Below, one piece after another: positions 22,392 through 33,441 of a DNA stretch of 64,000 bases. How positions within the stretch are numbered: position 1 is the first letter of the stretch; each line of letters starts with the position of its first letter. A program made the position numbers and the translations under genes. The stretch is from Chaetoceros tenuissimus (Eukaryota > Bacillariophyta > Thalassiosirophyceae > Chaetocerotales > Chaetocerotaceae). The notes below the pieces were generated by a model. That model made no database searches and was not told the origin of the DNA. It saw only the letters and a program-made list of their open reading frames with translations. The stretch spans positions 806,001 to 870,000 of the forward strand of contig BLLK01000058.1 in assembly GCA_021927905.1 (NCBI GenBank), in the 5' to 3' direction.

Positions 22392-23283
22392 GGTTATTAA
22401 GCCCTACGCAACCTCAGCGTATAAAGGATAACATTAGAATAAATCCCCGAAGCACGGATCCGAGAGGATCTGCGATTTAGTGTAGAGAAACAGATCTACA
22501 CTAGATTTCATTCCAGCAGCCGCTCTAGCGAGCGGAAGCTAGGATGAAGGACGGCGATGACGTCAAAAGCATGCTACTGACGCCTACAATCTGAGAGCGT
22601 ACAGTAGCCCTACTTTGTAGTATGTTTAGTTACAGATAGATAGGAGGCAAACAAGAACCTATCACCAACATAAACCCATTACAAGGGTAGAGCACCTGAA
22701 TCCCGAGATTAACGGCAGACATATCCATTCAACCACCTCCTATATTGAATTGGACAACGAAAAGACGGAAATAATCAAAAACTGTAGAAGTCACCTAGTA
22801 AATCCAACAGAAGTGTTTAGCCGACAAACAGGCGAGTGTTGTACGTACAAGAAACGGTACGTCAGGACACGGGTTAGAGGGACTCACCAAATCCTCAACG
22901 CATGATATGTATAAAAGGTCATGAAAGCCAAAAGCAAGACTAGAATCATTAGAACATGACACCTAGTCCACACCGGAAATTCGCCGAAGTGTACGACGTT
23001 TAGAAAGGCAGAAAACTACACGTCACGGACAGCTCACCCAACAGAAACTGAACGAGAACCTATATCTGGAGGTGGGTGCCCAAGGTAAGGAAAATAACTT
23101 CGAACCAAGGCACTGCCCAAGGGAAGATAGGCTTCAACGCCAAGTGCCACGCCTTGACACCAGAGACGAGAAGCCATCTGCTCGAGGCAACACCAAAAGA
23201 TATAGAAGAACTGGATAGAGATTAAATGCCTAAGATCGACCAGAAATCAATAAAAACAATAAAAACCAAAAAGAAATATAAAA

Positions 23284-25851
23284 ATGTCACAAATGGAATT
23301 ACGTTCAGCAGCGAAGAAAAAGGAGGAAATGGAAAGGGATGAGCTGGAAGGTCCCTACTATTACAGTGAGAAGCCAACTCAGGTAATACAAGGAGGAGTG
23401 CATACCGTAATAAAGCAACTATGGAATGCAGTGAAAAATGTAGATGGCATGGAAAAATCGGAATGGACTGAATGGGCGGCAAAAGGACTCATAGCAAATC
23501 TTACAAAGTTTAGAGAGTTTACAGATCTCCGTCTGTCAAATGATGAAAAGATCCAACACCTCATCAACTCAATCACAGAGAATACCGACTATAGAGTAGA
23601 AGAGGATGACAGTGGACCAACTAGACAGATTAGACTATGGATACCAATCCCAAAGGAACCACAACCAACTAACCCCAGCCATCTATCGGAACAAGATGAA
23701 GAGGAAGACGAAAAAGATGAAGAGGAAGAAGAACAAAGACCAAACGAACCAACTTTGGCACAACCATCAATGGAACAAGATGATGAGGAAAGTAGTCAAG
23801 GGAGCAAACACAGTGAAGAAATAGAGATAGAAAGCGATGATGACATCAACAAGAGCATAGTCACTGCAGTAGATACCATGACAGAGAAACTGGAACAGCT
23901 GACGACAGAAATAGGAATCATCAACGCAACGGATCCAAGCTCACAAGACACGCAAAGGAGAAACGACATGATCGAATCACTCACAGCAGTCACACATAGT
24001 ATGGCTCAAATCCTCGAAGCCATCAAGCATCTGGATAAGGCAACAAGAGCAAACATTAGAAGAATAGAAACAAAATCTATTGCCAACATGAACAAATCCA
24101 AGAAACAGATGAAGGAGGATATGAAAAAGGAATTGAAGAAAGACATGGGAAAAGAAATGGAAAAGATGATGGAGAAAATGATTGAAAAAGAAAGAAAGGA
24201 TTTCAACTCGTACATCCAAAGTCAAGAACAGTTAGCCATTAATAGACTCAACCAGCAAGTGAAGGATGAGACAGAAGCAAAACTGAAAGCACAACAGTAC
24301 AAACTGGATGAACATAAGGAGCTGCTAATCCTAGATATGGAGCAAGAGAGAAATGACATGGGAGAGAAATGGAAGAAATATATTGAGCAAGAAAAACAGA
24401 AAATCAACACACCTCAATATCCACTCCCATACCATCCACCAGGAGCGCCTACAATCAGTACACCATTTAATACCAATGTCCCAGTATCCCAAGCAATCAA
24501 GCACACCAATACACCTCGTAGCCCAGGAAGACAGGCTAAACTTACTGACTACGATAAACCGGACACATACATCTACGAAGGAAGCAAGTTTACTGTAAGA
24601 CCACAACTTCTAATCGATAGCGTCAATAACATCCCAACACTCAAAGATAAGGATGACATCATATACGTATACACAGCGATCCATACCGTAGCAAGGACAA
24701 GCGGAGTACTTCTGACCACACCTGCTACAATCCAGATATACACAATGCACCACCCATACCCAACAACATTTGGAATCAGAAGTGATGCTGAATCGAACCC
24801 AAACGTAGACTTCCAAGCATCAGTTTCCCTAAACCAACTGTACAAACTCATGGATAGAGCACTATACAATCTTCTCACCGAGGTCATATCAGAGGATTAC
24901 TACGAAGCCAAACAGATCATGGACAATGCAGCCAGAGATGGAGAAGGTTACAAAGCTCTGTACATGCTCCTAAAACTGTGCCTACCACGACTAAACCCAA
25001 TGGTAGCTCCAACAGTACCTCCACTCTGGACGCAAGGAACAGAGCTGACGAAGTTTGTAGCAAAAGTAAGATCATACAAGGACTTCGATAGCAATTTCGA
25101 TGATGAGACAGCAATCAGACACATACTCCAACATGTACCAGAGGATGAATACCCAGGAGTGGCAACAGTAAGAGGCAAGTACCAAGCATACGTGGACGCC
25201 AAAGAGACATATGACATCCAGTATAGCAATATTCCAAATCCACCCTTACCACCACCACTACCAGGAGATGTCTCACTTGCATACATAGCATACAATATCA
25301 ATAAGAACCCTGTGAATGCAACAACAAGACGTATGATTGCGGAGGAAATTAACAAACATCCAATTAATGCAATCACGAGACGTGCAATAACAGAAGAGAT
25401 TCAGAAAGTACAGGCAACAATGGAAGTAGAAGAACCAACGGTAATGCTGACAAGAAGAACAGGAACGAAAGAACTATGTAAAGCATGCGGTACATATGGA
25501 CACCAGGTTAACATCGACGGATGCGATCAACTGGCTATGGTACAGAACTGTCTAAAATTCCGTCAACTGTGCAAGAAGAACAATGAAGAAAGTACTATCA
25601 AAAATATCCACGAGAAATACAAAAACTTCAATGAAGATAAAAAGAAGAAATCTCAAGAGATGTCAACAAGAAGAAACACCGAAAGAGGAAATGGAAAGAA
25701 CGATAGAAACACTGAGAGACGATCAAGATCTAGGGATAGAACCAGAATCACAAGACTAACATCAGCAAATGAAGACTCAGATAGTCTATACACAGATCTC
25801 TCAGATGATGAATACTCCTTCGATACTTCAGATTCATATGACAGATATTGA
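23284..25851 (+). CDS. Gag-like capsid/nucleocapsid protein of the LTR element
   Basis: An 855-residue frame opening at ATG 23284, about 890 bp inside the left LTR. An acidic Glu/Asp-rich region (about 130-190) precedes a long Lys/Glu/Met coiled coil (about 255-375). Then comes a capsid-like region with ARDGEGYKALYMLLKLCLPR and the Lys/Phe/Tyr pattern typical of diatom Copia Gag. A zinc-knuckle-like motif, CKACGTYGH followed by GCDQLA, lies near residue 735. The C-terminus is Arg/Ser/Asp-rich. Family: Ty1/Copia, CoDi-like, as known from other diatoms. Its role would be to form the particle that packages element RNA. A-rich codon use differs from the neighbouring genes. Confidence 0.75.
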   Translation: MSQMELRSAAKKKEEMERDELEGPYYYSEKPTQVIQGGVHTVIKQLWNAVKNVDGMEKSEWTEWAAKGLIANLTKFREFTDLRLSNDEKIQHLINSITENTDYRVEEDDSGPTRQIRLWIPIPKEPQPTNPSHLSEQDEEEDEKDEEEEEQRPNEPTLAQPSMEQDDEESSQGSKHSEEIEIESDDDINKSIVTAVDTMTEKLEQLTTEIGIINATDPSSQDTQRRNDMIESLTAVTHSMAQILEAIKHLDKATRANIRRIETKSIANMNKSKKQMKEDMKKELKKDMGKEMEKMMEKMIEKERKDFNSYIQSQEQLAINRLNQQVKDETEAKLKAQQYKLDEHKELLILDMEQERNDMGEKWKKYIEQEKQKINTPQYPLPYHPPGAPTISTPFNTNVPVSQAIKHTNTPRSPGRQAKLTDYDKPDTYIYEGSKFTVRPQLLIDSVNNIPTLKDKDDIIYVYTAIHTVARTSGVLLTTPATIQIYTMHHPYPTTFGIRSDAESNPNVDFQASVSLNQLYKLMDRALYNLLTEVISEDYYEAKQIMDNAARDGEGYKALYMLLKLCLPRLNPMVAPTVPPLWTQGTELTKFVAKVRSYKDFDSNFDDETAIRHILQHVPEDEYPGVATVRGKYQAYVDAKETYDIQYSNIPNPPLPPPLPGDVSLAYIAYNINKNPVNATTRRMIAEEINKHPINAITRRAITEEIQKVQATMEVEEPTVMLTRRTGTKELCKACGTYGHQVNIDGCDQLAMVQNCLKFRQLCKKNNEESTIKNIHEKYKNFNEDKKKKSQEMSTRRNTERGNGKNDRNTERRSRSRDRTRITRLTSANEDSDSLYTDLSDDEYSFDTSDSYDRY

Positions 25852-26186
25852 GATACCACAGTACGTACTGCAACAACCACAGCCTCAGAAGATACAACAA
25901 CAGCAATGCACGCGAGGCTATGGAAGAAATGAATGAACCAAACACTATCCCAATAGATATGGAGACAATAGACATAGACTTCGATACAACTACATGGCAT
26001 CGAGAGTCAATACCAGTACAAAGAAGGAGGACCGAAGAGGATGCAAAAATAAGAAGGAAGAATATGCTAATACCATAGGAAGGATTGCGTTTGACCAGAG
26101 CAATGACATCAAAGGTATTAGAAAAGAACAAACGCATATTCAATATAGAATCGTATCCAAGCTAGTAATAGTATCCAGTAACATCT

Positions 26187-26690
26187 GAGCAGCAGAGGAT
26201 AACAAAGTGAAAGCGTATCGAACCATCGTAACAAAAGCATCTGAGCAGCAGAGGATAACCGAATAGAAGCGTATCGGAAACTGCAGCAACATAACCTGAG
26301 CAGCAGAGGACAACCAAATGGAAGCATATCAAACCATTGTAATGTGCAAGTGTAATCAGACAATTGTAGCAACACCACCTGAGCAGCAGAGGATAACCAA
26401 TAGGAAGCGTATCAGACTACTGTAAGAACATCGAGTGTCAAATGCACAGAGGATAACCAATAGGAAGCGTATCGGACTATTGTAAGAAAAACAAATATGT
26501 CAAATGCACAGAGGATAACCAATAGGAAGCGTATTGGACTATTGTAAGAAAAACAAATATGTCAAATGCACAGAGGATAACCAACAGAAAACGTATCGGA
26601 CTATGGTAACAGCTTCAAAGGTCAAGTGCACAGAGGATAACCAAAAGGAAGCGTATCGAGCCATAGCAACAACACCAACCAAGGCCAAGA
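26187..26690 (+). repeat. Eight imperfect tandem repeats in the 3' untranslated part of the LTR element
   Basis: About eight units of 53-83 bp share the core CAGAGGATAACC and AGGAAGCGTATC. The first four units start CTGAGCAG, the last four start with CACAGAGG. The two units beginning near 26445 and 26507 are nearly identical. No long frame covers the block; it may be a packaging or regulatory RNA region, or merely an unstable satellite-like tract. Confidence 0.85.
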
Positions 26691-27207
26691 GCGACAAGCA
26701 TCACCAATAACGACGAGATCAACGAAATAGAAGCATTTTCGAACATTGCAATAGCACCTAGCGAAGCAAAAGAAAACAGCCGCAGATAATAGAAGGCCCC
26801 CTTGTACAATCTAAACAAAAACAAATGCTATGAACGTACTACAAATAATACAAAAAGACATGTCAGAGCTTTTTTAGAGTAGGAGCGTACACACAACGAG
26901 TCACTGACATGGATAGAAATCAAGACATTCGCCGAGCAACCAATATTGCAAAAATAAAAGCAAACAGTCAAATAATCATGAGCCTGACAACGACAAAAAG
27001 AATAAACACCAGAGAAAAGAAAAGCGACAACGAAATAGTAAACCAGTCGAGGAGAGATATAGAAAGATAACTCCAACAACATGAGACATGATTTTAATAA
27101 CAGGTACAAAAACAACAGAAAACCCCAAAAGAAACAGATATTCCGCCAATGACACAGCATTGAATAGTGACAAGTCTATCAGTACACACTTGGCAGTATG
27201 GGGGGGG

Positions 27208-27305
27208 AGTTAGACGTAGTCCCTATCCAATACGGATATAGTATCTGTACATATATATCATGTACTCACTAATTATTACACATCATATATACATATACTC
27301 TAGCT
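27208..27305 (+). repeat. 3' LTR (98 bp)
   Basis: Follows directly on the G-rich polypurine tract at 27200-27207 and is followed by CATAG at 27306-27310. Identical by eye to the 5' LTR. Confidence 0.9.
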
Positions 27306-27310
27306 CATAG

Positions 27311-27629
27311 CATACCTATCGTAAATCAATCGTAAACGTAAAAATTCATCATGGGCAGACTAGTCTGGCCGTCAACAAAAAAGAGTGTACGAACCTAGCT
27401 AGAAGACCACTCGCAAGAAGCTTGCTGCTGCTGATCCTTTGGGTGAGAGTGATGCATATGTTGTGTGATAGCTGATGGATCTTTTACATCACTTCGCTAT
27501 GTAATAATAGAAGGTCTTGTGTTACTTTTGAAACAAAAAATTGATTCATACCAGCCCCTGTGCATTCTCGTCGAACTACACAAATCGCATATCTTATCAG
27601 CAGCTTTTACATCCAAAATTGATTGAATA
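27311..27629. other. Intergenic region between LTR element and microprotein gene
   Basis: About 319 bp with no gene seen. Removing the element and one target duplication would join GCATACAGCATAG to CATACCTATCG, a natural-looking empty site. Confidence 0.4.
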
Positions 27630-27842
27630 ATGGCACAGAGAAGATCAAAAAAGGAATTGAAGAAACCTCCAGCAGTTTCTGAAGCAGAAAAGAAAAACGA
27701 AGAAGAAGCGCCTACTTCAGCTTTCCAGCAGATATCTGGTATATTTACGCAAATCGCAGTTATGTGGGTTCTTAGTACATTGATTATGAAAGCTCTAAAA
27801 TATTACAACATTGCACAGGATCCAGAAGCAGAAGCTCAATAA
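27630..27842 (+). CDS. 70-residue single-pass membrane protein resembling the CLPTM1 N-terminus
   Basis: A short frame with a charged N-terminus (MAQRRSKKELKKPP), then TSAFQQISGIFTQIAVMWVL and STLIMKALKYYN, a single membrane helix, and a short acidic tail. From memory, animal CLPTM1 proteins start with a Pro-rich region followed by 'AWQVIKGVLFRIFIIWAISS', to which the helix here is similar in pattern. The rest of CLPTM1 (about 500 residues) is absent, and no splice donor before the stop at 27842 would extend it. It may be a real microprotein or a remnant of a larger gene. An upstream region with ordinary base composition and a clean ATG support translation. Confidence 0.5.
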   Translation: MAQRRSKKELKKPPAVSEAEKKNEEEAPTSAFQQISGIFTQIAVMWVLSTLIMKALKYYNIAQDPEAEAQ

Positions 27843-28097
27843 TTTTTTATCAATTGGGTCTTTTTTGTTATGAAGGGGGGAAGTGAGCACAAAAATACTA
27901 GAATATGAATAAGTCGCTGTACTTCTCGAGTCTGATTTTCTAGTAGAAGAGAATATTCATGATGGGAACTTGCCTAGAGTCACAACAATGAATAATTGGT
28001 TTAACAATTTTTATTTTATCTTTGACCTTCAACGAAGCTTTTAAAAAATTCTACAAAAGTATCACACATGGGCGCTTGTCATTTCTTCTGTAGACAT

Positions 28098-29549
28098 TCA
28101 AGGAGATAGGAGAGGGTGGAGTTCCTGTTGATCTTCTCTCATAGGCTGCAGATCATCAGTGCCTAACAAAGTTTCGACACCTCTACTATTTTGGAAATTG
28201 TCGATCATGGTAGAACGTTGATCAGGTGTTGGAGAATTGAAGCTTGTGGATCCATACGTGCTTGGGAAATCTTCTTCGCCCAAAGTTCTCTTTGCCTTTT
28301 GCATCATCATTGAGCTTCTATCTCCACAATCTGAACTTTGCCTTCTAAAATGGCCAGGCTTAGACCTTATTCCGGATGACTGGAGAGTTCCAGATCCATA
28401 GGAATGTACTGACATACTTCCTGTTAGAGATAATACGCCGACTGAATTATTTGCTGATATAGCACCAAATTCGAAATAAGAATCCAATTTATCTGATGCA
28501 TCTTTACCATCGACATCATATAAACAAAGCTGAATATCTTGGAATACAACATTAGCAAGTCCTAAGATATCAAAGTCATTCGGATCATTTCCATATGGAT
28601 CATCTAATTCAATACTAACATATTCTAATCCAATGAATGCTAAAGAAAGTTGCAGAGGTCAGTTTGAGAAATATAAAAGAAAATTTTCTTTCTAATGAAA
28701 CAAATCATACTCACCATAAGTGATAAAGAAAACAATTAACATCAATGACGCCAACTGAATGTTATCATTGTACAAGACCCATGGAAGCGAGTATACCCAA
28801 AAGAAAACAAACGTTCTGTTCATTTGACAAAGCGGGAAAGGGAATTGTGTATCAATGAGTTTTATCAATCCATGGTAACCTCCGACAAAGTCTGATACAA
28901 AGGCATAAAGTCTCAGCTCTTTCGCCACATGCAAAGGCTCTTGTAAAAATTCAGAATGACTGGCAATACTATTTCTCAAAAACATTGTCAAAATCATTGG
29001 AGTTCTGACATGATCAAATTCTCCCACAGCTTCTCTCACAGCAGTTCTTTCTCTTTCAGTCAAAATTGGACTTTTCCAAGTATGTTCCTTTGTAGATGGA
29101 AATTGAAGTGCTTTCACTACAGCACGCAAAACTACAATAGTTCTTCTAGCCATGCTTTGTCGCCATTTCTTTGCCTTTTCAGATGTATCGTATCTGGTCA
29201 TGGTGACTGAATATTGCATCAACTCTCTGCAAGAGCGCATGCATACTGATAAATATTCTCTGCTTTCCATGAATCTCGAGTATGTAATGTTTGAACGGGT
29301 TACTATAAGGAAGGATACAATCATACTTATGAATGAGTGTCCTCTATCAGAGTAGCTCACATTGATATCGTAGAATTTATCGACGTAATAGATTGCGTAC
29401 ACATTGAGCAAGTTTAAGATACAATGCGGAAGAACCTTTGGCCAGACACTTCCGTGCATCTGAGTGAGAACGGAAAAATGATTCTCGCTATCATAGGTCA
29501 CTTTTGGCTTGAACGAATCTTTGGTATCTACCGATGATGATGAATTCAT
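28098..29549 (-). CDS. Bestrophin-family anion channel (two exons)
   Basis: Exons 29549-28715 and 28639-28098, with a 75-bp intron (28640-28714, donor GTGAGT). Together they encode 458 residues. Diagnostic bestrophin features are present: SFLIVTRSNITYSRFMESRE near residue 85, FPFPLCQMNRTFVFFWVYSL near 235, and GLEYVSIELDDPYGNDPNDF across the junction, matching the 'G~E~v~~~ledPFG~d~ND' cytoplasmic signature. Four membrane helices are expected, five subunits making a pentameric chloride/bicarbonate channel. Some algal bestrophins feed bicarbonate to the thylakoid/pyrenoid, but no signal peptide or plastid presequence is visible here, so plasma membrane or another site is equally possible. The C-terminal tail (about 120 residues) is Ser-rich, with possible phosphosites. 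Confidence 0.88.
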
Positions 29550-29923
29550 TTTCTAGAAAAATGACAAGACCTGTGACTCTAGAGATTAGTTCTGCTCAAC
29601 GTTAATGTAGACGCAGGATAATAGAACAATAGACTTGCTTTTATATGTTTTACATGAGCAGGAATATCTTTTGCATTCTCATCCAAGAGTATTCCTCTCC
29701 ACGAACTGAAACATCATTCATCATGCAGACCTCTCTTCCTTTTGAAGAGAAGCTCTTGGTCAATAGCTTCATTTTTGGCTAATTTTGCTAATAGCTAGAG
29801 TTTCTAGCCATTTAGGAAAGATGAATGATGAGCCTTTGTTTTTTAGTAGTGGTATCTTTTGCCTTTAGCCTTTTTGTTTGCACAGAAACATAAATTCGAC
29901 AGCTGAAATAGAAATAGATTGGT
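29550..29923. other. Divergent intergenic region, no gene seen
   Basis: The 374 bp between bestrophin and glycosyltransferase starts have no recognisable gene. TTTGGCTAATTTTGCTAATAGCTAG near 29770-29800 is a short AT-rich repeat of GCTAAT. Nothing else is supported. Confidence 0.4.
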
Positions 29924-32301
29924 ATGAATATTCACATAAGGATCAAATTTCTTCTCTTTTTTATACTATGCTTATCGACAAACTGCCAAAGGGAAGAAAA
30001 TGGTGGTGAGAAAGAAGAAATAAATCGCACGCAATACGAAATAGAAACAGAAAAGTCACATGTCGATTTCTCTCATGTATTGAATGAGCTTGGAGAACAT
30101 AGTTCTTCTGATGCGAGTGATGTTGCCATACAAGAAATGACTAGATCTTTACATAAAAGGATGTCCAAGATGTTTGAAAAGGCGACTTCTGCTGAATGTA
30201 GAGCAAAAATAGCTCAACATTTTGGTCATTGGATAGAAGCTATTGGGGGAGAAAAGGCAGCTTTACCCTTTACAAATGCTAGATTCGTCAATCAATGCCC
30301 TGAACCACCTTTGAATTTTGATAATCTACCAAAGAACATGACGCTAGAAGCTTTAATGAAGAAAAAGTATCAGCCTCCTCGGAATGAAGCAGAGTACATA
30401 GATGATCCAGCAAAACTCAAGATTTTATATGGGATCCTGATGCATGGTGATCCGAAAAGTACAATACGCTTAATTGAAAGTCTGTATGAAGAAGGCCGTA
30501 GCTTTGTCATTCATGTTGATGGGAAAGAATCTAATGATGATGCTTTTGGGCAGTTGACAGAATATGCTAGTAGTCGGTCACATGTCTACTTAGTTCCGAA
30601 TCACAGACGCATTAGAGTAAATTGGGGAGCATTTTCCATGGTGAATGCCACGCTTCAAGTGCTACAATACAGCTTTGCAATGATTGAGGAATCCGAGCTT
30701 TCAAGCCCATTAGATTTTCACAAATTTGTACATTTATCTGCAACAACTTATCCATTGAAGTCCAACATTGAAATTAGAAACGAGCTTGCATCGTATCCAT
30801 TAGATGCCAATATGATGTATTTGGTAATGAAACCTTTCCATCCTCATCCTGACTTGTTTTATTACTATGTCGAATGTGATGATGCTGTACATAGGATATA
30901 TCGGCTGCCACCACTAGCATCGTCAACGCATGGTGTTGACATGTACACCAGTAGTCAATGGTTTGTAATTAGTAGAGACTTTGCAGAGTATCTGGCCAAA
31001 GCTGAAAGAGGAACTTTTGTTCATGATTACATCCAATATTCACAACATATGGTAGTTGCAGATGAAACCTTCTTTGGAACTGTATTACAAAACTCTGAGT
31101 TCTGTAAAACTCATCACAATGATAATTTTCATTTTCTTCAATTTGACAGATGGGAAAGTGAAGTGGAAGGCGGAGAAAGAGATGAAAGAAAGTGTTTGTC
31201 ACCTGATCCAGATAGATGTGGGAGATCACCAACAACTCTGAGTAAGGAAGATTTCTTTGCAATGGAACTATCTGATCAGCTTTTCGCAAGGAAGTTTGAT
31301 CCCAATGATGAAGAAGTTTACAAAATGATTAATGAGAAGCGATTCATGTCTGCTTCACGCTTGAGAGATTTATCTTTTGGAAATTACACTGAGCCTGAAA
31401 TTACAGTAGATACAGAGTTTCAAGGATTTGGCACTTTGATTGCAGCGAAGGAGACATTGGATTCGGACATTCCACTTTGCTTAGGACTAGGAAATAATGG
31501 TCACTATGTGAGACTGGTCCCATGTTTTCATGAAGTTGTAGTACCAACTCTCTCCAAAGGTTGGGCGATTGGTGGGGCTGTAATAGAACAAGAGGTTCTC
31601 CCAAATAATCGATGGGAAGTTGGACCGTGTAGCTCTGATGGTGGTTTGCAGTGGAGGTAGGTTTTCTTTTTTCCCTTACTGTTAACTTTTCTCAGTGGCT
31701 ATATTAACGATTACTTCAATACAGTATTGATACAGCAGAACTCATATCCACACCTGGCAATCATACAAGCTCACCCCATTGTCTCATCAAACAACTGAAG
31801 AGTTCTCGTCATGGTAGATGTTTAGATATACAAGATGAACGCTTAACACCTGGTGCTAGATTGCAAGTCTTCCCATGTTTGAACAAATGGCATCAAATGT
31901 TTGGTTTTGGAAATGGATTAGTATCACCAACAGGATCTATCCATGGCTCGATTCCACAAAACATACTTCGTAATGTTCAAAAGAAAGACAAAGATCAGCC
32001 ATCTCACTTATGCGTTGGAGTAGCATGGAGAGGTGATGAGAGAATCAGCCCTTGGTCGGACAGCGAAAACAAGTTTGATTTAAAGGGAACAGATTTCGTC
32101 CCTTTTGATAAGGATATGACATCGTACTTGGAAAATGACCAAACTCCTCCTCTTTCTTTGTGGCAAGACAAGTACCTCATGAGTATCCCATGCTCAGATG
32201 AAAAGGCTGTGATTCATTTTGTTTTTGTTCCTTTTATTGAGGAAGACTTGGGAAGTGATGAGATTGAAAATACACAAGATCAAGGTGGAGATGAATTGTA
32301 G
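29924..32301 (+). CDS. GT14 core-2/xylosyltransferase-type glycosyltransferase (two exons)
   Basis: Exons 29924-31656 and 31725-32301, 68-bp intron (GTAGGT..ATACAG), giving 769 residues. A signal peptide or anchor is at residues 4-21 (HIRIKFLLFFILCLSTNC). The GT14 domain runs from about 165 to 480: LKILYGILMHGDPKSTIRLI, FVIHVDGKES, KFVHLSATTYPLKS, SSQWFVISRDFAEYL and VADETFFGTVLQNSEFC, all hallmarks of core-2 I-branching and peptide-O-xylosyltransferases. The C-terminal third contains Cys/Trp-bearing segments (LCLGLGNNGHYVRLVPC and CLDIQDERLTPGARLQVFPC) of ricin-B-like QxW type, a probable sugar-binding module. It likely works in the ER/Golgi on cell-wall or secreted glycoproteins. Confidence 0.88.
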
Positions 32302-32453
32302 TATATATTCTGGAATGTACACTATGTAATGTAAAATATACTATCATTGCTTGTTTTTTAATAAGAAGACCGAAGGAAGAAAGAAAAACATCCTAAAGAT
32401 TGTCTAAATGACTCGACCGACTCTTGTCAATGTTTGAGTTCGTCATTGTCACA

Positions 32454-33321
32454 CTAGTGCCTCCTAGTTCCGACGTTACCCTCTGGTACCCGCTTTTTTG
32501 TGGTACCCGCGGGTACCACACAAGTACGTACGCACTGGTACAAATGAATAATTGGAAATGCGTCATGTAATATACAGATATATAAACATATTCTTGACAT
32601 AGAGATTTCATTGTAAAAACAATAATACAATTAAAATATATTGAAGTAGAGACTGATAGTATTTTTTGTTATTTACCACCCACATCATTTTTATGACTAG
32701 AAACATAGCTGTTGAAAATCCAATGCCCTCATCTACGTATGTGTGTAGTATGTCTACAATTTTCTTGTGGACGAATATCCATGAACATTATCCCCTCACT
32801 TCAGAGGGGACGAAAAACGGTAGCCGTTAACACAAAAATATGACTGGAAATTGGTAAAAACAGTGTATTTGAAACATCTGACAATCAAAGTGCATGCACA
32901 ATCTAAAAGATATACATCTTGAAAACTCGTGACAATGCTTGGGTTAGTAGCATAGCACTGATAAATTCAAGTTGCAAGCGGTTGAAAATGTGGGTCCCAC
33001 CTTTTTTCTACGGTGCTCCGTACAAGTTGTACCAGAATTGTCATGGCACCCACCGGGATCAACCGCTGTGGGACCCAATTTTTCACGGACTTCGAGTCTT
33101 GTGGTGCACCTTGAAGGTCTAAACAACTATGATAAAAAACAAATATGGTATAAACCAATACTTGGAAAGTACAACAATAGTGTAAATAAAGACGCTATAG
33201 TCTTGGAATTTAGCATATATTGGTGCTACAAAGATTTTTTTGTAATGGGGTAGGGGGGGCTGAATGGTACCCATGGGTGCCTCAGGCACCCATGGGTACC
33301 GTCGGAACTAGGAGGCACTAG
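32454..33321. mobile_element. Non-autonomous inverted-repeat DNA element (about 868 bp)
   Basis: The ends are inverted repeats: 32454-32481 and 33294-33321 match at 27 of 28 positions (CTAGTGCCTCCTAGTTCCGA, continuing CG..TACCC). If the terminal CTAG is partly target, a TA lies on both outer sides, consistent with a Tc1/mariner-like TA duplication, though the palindromic CTAG makes this ambiguous. Just inside each end is a strong palindrome: 32499-32520 (22 bp, TGTGGTACCCG arms) and 33266-33300 (16-bp arms GGTACCCATGGGTGCC with a TCA loop). No transposase frame is present. It lies about 120 bp upstream of the sirtuin gene and may include part of its upstream control region. Confidence 0.75.
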
Positions 33322-33441
33322 AGATCTTACTTTAATTTTGCGAAGGGCGATAAGATACACACATCAAAACTGCTATTATTTCTAACAAAGCAAAGTATAC
33401 TATATTACAAAAATCATATAAGAATTTCCTCTTCAAAGAAA

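Larger units (their letters stand above)
22294..27305 (+). mobile_element. Young Copia-type (CoDi-like) LTR element coding for Gag only, about 5.0 kb
   Basis: Two direct 98-bp repeats, 22294-22391 and 27208-27305, are identical by eye and are flanked by the 5-bp target duplication CATAG (22289-22293 and 27306-27310). The LTRs begin AG and end CT rather than the usual TG..CA. Directly after the left LTR, GGTTATTAAGCCC is a candidate primer-binding site. A run of eight G (27200-27207) directly before the right LTR is the polypurine tract. The only long frame is a Gag-like protein of 855 residues; no protease, integrase, reverse transcriptase or RNase H frame exists, so it must depend on a partner. 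It looks whole for a Gag-only element, with no breaks seen, and identical LTRs point to a very recent insertion between the SET gene and the microprotein gene. Confidence 0.88.

Noticed and set aside
25653-27160. Several 60-140-residue minus-strand frames in the LTR element
   Set aside because: They lie opposite gag or the 3' repeats, are hydrophobic by composition, and show no motif; no real gene supported.
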